Program-made: the position numbers and the translations under genes
Assembly (NCBI GenBank): GCA_040220455.1
Contig: JAVJUS010000133.1
Location: forward strand, 1-7,420
Source of the DNA: JAVJUS01 sp040220455
Lineage (GTDB): Bacteria > Pseudomonadota > Alphaproteobacteria > DSM-16000 > Inquilinaceae
Length of the DNA stretch: 7,420 nt
Direction of reading: 5' to 3'
The notes under the pieces: model-generated
The model's database searches: none
What the model was told of the DNA's origin: nothing
What the model saw: only the letters and a program-made list of their open reading frames with translations
Shown here: in pieces, positions 6,900-7,420 of the stretch
Layout: each line of letters starts with the position of its first letter
Position numbering within the stretch: the stretch's first letter is position 1

Positions 6900-6934
6900 A
6901 ACATACAGTAGTGTGAAGTGCCGAATTATGGTCC

Positions 6935-6980
6935 TTCAAGGTGGATTGAACCTCGGCAATGCTATCGCACTGAAGCCGAG
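6935..6980. other. Two small dyads between the chimera and the promoter
   Basis: CTCGGC at 6952-6957 pairs with GCCGAG at 6975-6980 across 17 bases, and TTCAA at 6935-6939 pairs with TTGAA at 6946-6950 across six. They lie 73-118 bases beyond the stop of the chimeric frame, where a terminator for the upstream transcript would be expected. Neither has a T-run. Apart from these, the promoter and the AT-rich dyad, nothing is recognised in 6822-7052. Confidence 0.2.
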
Positions 6981-7052
6981 TGGGAGGCGAAGAGACGCTT
7001 TTCGGTTGTATAGCGTGATGCGTCATGGCGCGGCGACCACGCGGGACCAGAC

Positions 7053-7420
7053 TCAGGCCGCCGCTTTTTCCGCCTGCAAGGCCATCCGCGCGTCCGCCGC
7101 GCACTGGTGCTCGCGCCGGGCGTTGATCCAGCCCGCCGTGGCGACGCAAATCGAGACGACCAGCACGATGATCGTCGCCAGCGCGTTGATGTCCGGGCTC
7201 ACGCCCAGAGGCACCTTGGAAAAGACGACCATCGGCAGGGTCGAGCTGCCCGGCCCGGAGACGAAGCTGGCGATCACCAGGTCGTCGGCGACCAGCGCGG
7301 CGACCCGGCCGGGGGCCAGGAAGCACGCGATCTCGTCGACATGGCCGTCGGTCTCGTCGTCCTCCAGCCCGCGGCCGAGCCAGATCACCGTCTCGACACC
7401 CAGATAGTCGCGCAGCGCCC
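7053..7420 (-). pseudogene. Chimera: agmatine deiminase interior fused to PotC/PotI permease tail
   Basis: The frame is open to the right edge and ends with TGA at 7053. Its first part (7420 to about 7284) reads ALRDYLGVETVIWLGRG and then ETDGHVDEIACFLAPGRV, a central agmatine deiminase block that includes the catalytic His of the GHxD motif. It then changes abruptly into DDLVIASFVSGPGSSTLPMV, LGVSPDINALAT and a final hydrophobic helix with GWINARRE, the C-terminus of a spermidine/putrescine ABC permease. The change falls at two Asp codons (7281-7286). Agmatine deiminases commonly have a DD shortly after the APGRV block and PotI-type permeases have DD just before LIIASF, so GACGAC is a likely microhomology. 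The fusion lacks the deiminase C-terminus with the catalytic Cys and lacks the permease core, so neither activity should survive. Small departures from the permease consensus (KVPLGV for KVRLGV) may be decay. The upstream half is outside the window. Confidence 0.82.

Noticed and set aside
6781..7026. Possible 81-residue small protein or leader peptide across the intergenic region
   Set aside because: No good ribosome site at ATG 7026, no recognisable motif, and it overlaps the promoter and the start of the DUF3050 gene in another frame.
7053..7420. Annotating the right-edge frame as a functional agmatine deiminase or PotC
   Set aside because: Each half lacks essential parts of its family: no deiminase C-terminus with the Cys and no permease core, so a pseudogene chimera is the better reading.

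Overview
The window comes from a high-GC bacterium, most likely an alphaproteobacterium. The reasons are GC-rich codon use, polyamine genes of the agmatine deiminase and PotC/PotI type, and tightly packed, overlapping genes. No rRNA, tRNA, CRISPR array, phage gene, transposase or insertion sequence was seen. Every supported gene lies on the minus strand, so transcription runs from right to left.

Layout in the direction of transcription. At 7420-7053 lies a chimeric reading frame that enters from outside the window. Its first part is the internal region of an agmatine deiminase; its second part is the C-terminus of a spermidine/putrescine ABC permease (PotC/PotI type). The join falls near 7281-7286. 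At 7052-6822 is an intergenic region whose proximal half is strikingly AT-rich (about 28% GC at 6841-6900). It holds a candidate promoter and a dyad. Six genes follow in one direction: a DUF3050 protein of the haem-oxygenase-like diiron oxidase type (6821-6018), a membrane methyltransferase-like protein of the MddA/NnrU/ICMT group with altered signature residues (5963-5301), a 479-residue protein of unknown function with an HDTGH motif (5160-3721), a short-chain dehydrogenase (3724-2963), a PaaK-like adenylate-forming ligase (2966-1683) and an APC-superfamily amino acid permease (1670-375). At 238-1 is the N-terminus of what looks like an intact agmatine deiminase, running off the left edge.

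The unknown gene, dehydrogenase and ligase are joined by two four-base ATGA stop/start overlaps, and the permease starts 12 bases after the ligase stop. Those four genes are therefore almost certainly one translationally linked unit. The oxidase-like and methyltransferase-like genes lie upstream with gaps of 54 and 140 bases, each gap containing a GC-rich hairpin. Together the set looks like a small orphan metabolic pathway: acid activation (PaaK-like), redox (SDR), oxidative chemistry (DUF3050), possible methylation (MddA-like), an uncharacterised probable metalloprotein, and a transporter. No product can be named from the sequence.

The two points that most deserve attention are this undescribed enzyme combination and the aguA::potC chimera. 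The chimera shows that a duplication or deletion reshaped a polyamine locus on one side of the cluster, while an aguA start lies on the other side.
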